DNA of 64,000 nt from Paramecium primaurelia (taxonomy: Eukaryota; Ciliophora; Oligohymenophorea; Peniculida; Parameciidae), in assembly GCA_905182975.1 (NCBI GenBank), contig CAJJDM010000003.1, positions 229,890 through 293,889 of the forward strand, written 5' to 3'. Positions 62,101 to 64,000 of the stretch are shown in pieces; positions within the stretch are counted from its first letter, which is position 1; the number at the start of each line of letters is the position of its first letter. The position numbers were made by a program, and so were the translations under genes. A model generated the notes under the pieces. The model saw only the letters and a list, made by a program, of their open reading frames with translations. It did not search any database and was not told where the DNA came from.

Positions 62101-64000
62101 TGGTAGATATAAACTATACATAATGGAATGATATCATTCCTCAATTTGATTATGTAAAAGGAATGAGTTATTTTGATATGGTTGTTTAGACAAAAGAAAC
62201 AGTTGCTCATGGATGGTTTTTGGAATAAGCAGTAAATACAAATTGTCCTATGTTTATTACTGGAGTTACAGGAACTGGTAAAACTATTATGGTTAATTCT
62301 ACTGTTGAAAAATTAAGAGACGATGGTCTTATAGCTTTGATGTAGATTACATTCTCAGCTAAAACAGCAAGTTTTACAACATAATTAAGTATTGAATAAA
62401 AATTATAAACATAACGTAAAAAAGGAAGAACTATTTTGATGCCTCCTCCTGGAAAGAAGTTTGTAGTCTTTGTTGATGATGTCAATATGCCTGCCTTAGA
62501 ATAATATGGTGCATAACCACCAATTGAATTATTAAGATAATTTATAGATTATCGAGGTGTTTATGATAGAAAAAGCTTTAATTGGAAGGATGTTGATAAT
62601 ACTATTCTAATTTGTGCTTGTGGTCCACCAGGTGGAGGAAGGTCTCCAATCACAGTTAGATTTACCCGCCATTTTGCTTTGTTAAGTGTGCCTAATTCGA
62701 GTGATGAAACATTATCTTGGATTTTTAGCACTATTTTAAAGGCATTCTTAAAAAATAATCATTTCAAGAGTGAAATTGTGGATTTGAGTGAAAACTATTC
62801 AATTGTTAATGCAACTCTTTAAATGTACTCTGAAATCTAAAAAGCCTTATTGCCTACTCCAGAAAAATCTCATTATGTCTTCAATCTTAGAGATGTTAGT
62901 AAGATTTTCTAAGGCATTTTATAAGCAAAACCTATGATTTATTAGAAATCTGAATAAATGGTTAGATTATGGGCACATGAAACATGTAGAGTTTTAATGG
63001 ATAGATTAATTAATTCATAAGATTAAGATTGGTTTAAAGAGAACTTAGTTAAAAACATATTCTTATTCTTTAAGATTGAATATAAGGTTGATGAATTATT
63101 TGATTCATAACCACCTCTTATTTTTGCAGATTTTCAGAAAAGAGCTGAGTTATCTGATAGAATTTATGAAGAAGTAAGAGATTACAATCAGCTTATAAAA
63201 GTGATTAATGAATACATGATGGAATATACTAAGATGAATTTAGTATTATTCAAAGATGCTATTGAACATTTGACTAGGATTAGTAGAGTGTTAAGATAAT
63301 AAAGAGGACATTATATGTTAGTTGGAGTTGGAGGTTCTGGTAAGAAATCTTTGACACAACTAGGAGCTGTTTTGGCTGGATGCAAAATAGATACAATTGA
63401 GAGTAAGAAAAATTATGGTAAGAAAGAATTTAAGGAAGATTTATTTAGAATGATGTGTGCAGTAGGAATTGATAATAGATTGATTGCATTCTCATTTTCA
63501 GATACATAAATATTATAAGAAGGTTTTCTAGAAGATGTTAATAATCTTCTTAATTCAGGTGAAGTACCTAATATGTTGACTAAAGATGATTTAGAGATTA
63601 TTAATTAAGGATTATAAGCAGAAGCTAGAGAATTAAAAATTAATGATATATATCCATACTTTGTCTAAAAAATTAGATCAAATTTACATATTGTTTTAGG
63701 ATTATCACCAATAGGTGGATAATTAAGAGTAAGATTAAGAATGTTTCCAAGTTTAGTTAATTGTTGTACAATAGAATGGTTACATAAATGGCCATAAGAA
63801 GCATTGATGAGTGTGGCAGAAATGTTTTTAGAAACTTTAGAATTTGATGGTCTAACTAAAGATATGAGATAAAATCTTTATTAAATGTGTGTTCATGTTC
63901 ACTAAAGTGTTGAAAGAAAATGTGATGAATTTTATGCTGCTCTTAAAAGAAATGTTTATGTCACTCCAAAATCATATCTTGATTTAATAGAATCTTATAA
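56111..64000 (+). CDS. Axonemal dynein heavy chain, inner-arm single-headed type (5' part)
   Basis: Starts at 56111 and is still open at the window end; about 2620 residues are visible after one 25-nt intron (AAG acceptor, near residue 82). The N-terminal ~1400 residues are the tail and linker. AAA modules follow: AAA1 P-loop GPAGTGKTES near residue 1411 with FITMNPGYAGRTELP; AAA2 GVTMGGKS near 1693; AAA3 GVTGTGKT near 2043 with VDDVNMPALEQYG; AAA4 GVGGSGKKSLTQL near 2396. All P-loops keep the GK[ST] or GKK core, AAA1 being canonical for the main hydrolytic site. The tail length suits single-headed inner-arm heavy chains that bend cilia. Stalk and AAA5-6 lie beyond the window. Confidence 0.92.

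Overview
The window is macronuclear DNA of a Paramecium-like ciliate. In every recognisable gene TAA and TAG sit inside conserved protein blocks where glutamine is expected, and only TGA ends reading frames (ciliate code 6). Introns are tiny (about 18-32 nt), start with GT (almost always GTA), and their removal restores frame in conserved genes. The DNA is very AT-rich, genes are densely packed on both strands, and intergenic gaps are mostly 15-600 bp. I see no tRNA, rRNA, CRISPR array, transposon or telomere.

Region by region: 1-2.2 kb holds the 3' end of a FIG4/Sac-type phosphoinositide phosphatase and a small putatively myristoylated protein. 2.3-9.8 kb is a head-to-tail array of one unrecognised family: a decayed copy followed by three intact copies 39 and 15 bp apart. 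10-14.4 kb has an old yellow enzyme, an unknown protein, a membrane-anchored pepsin-like protein without catalytic aspartates and a secreted cysteine-rich granulin-like peptide. 14.7-18.8 kb has a hybrid histidine kinase and a uridine-kinase-like protein on the minus strand. 20-29 kb has a SAPS-domain (PP6 regulator) protein, an M16 mitochondrial processing peptidase/complex III core homologue, a CK1-like kinase, NAC-alpha and the complex I 75-kDa subunit. 29-33 kb is a run of small unknown minus-strand genes. 33-43.5 kb has a potassium channel with a CNBD-like domain, a small membrane protein, a second CK1-like kinase, a coiled-coil protein, a possible TFIIB/cyclin-fold protein, an enolase-4-like protein and a SHIPPO-repeat protein. 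43.5-56 kb has a small type I membrane protein, several long coiled-coil proteins, a complex I LYR subunit, an FCP1/NIF-type phosphatase and NOP58. 56.1 kb to the end is an axonemal inner-arm-type dynein heavy chain that runs off the window.

These are ordinary eukaryotic housekeeping genes, not an operon system. Two themes recur: mitochondrial respiration/import (M16 protein, NDUFS1-like, NDUFA6-like) and cilia (dynein, SHIPPO protein, enolase 4, coiled-coil proteins). The most unusual signal is at the splicing level: more than 20 micro-introns appear to end in AAG (a few in GAG) rather than the usual TAG. In addition, a few genes need a single extra base to be skipped to stay in frame, which may be assembly error. 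For most genes the exon length after removing the inferred introns is an exact multiple of three, which supports the gene models.
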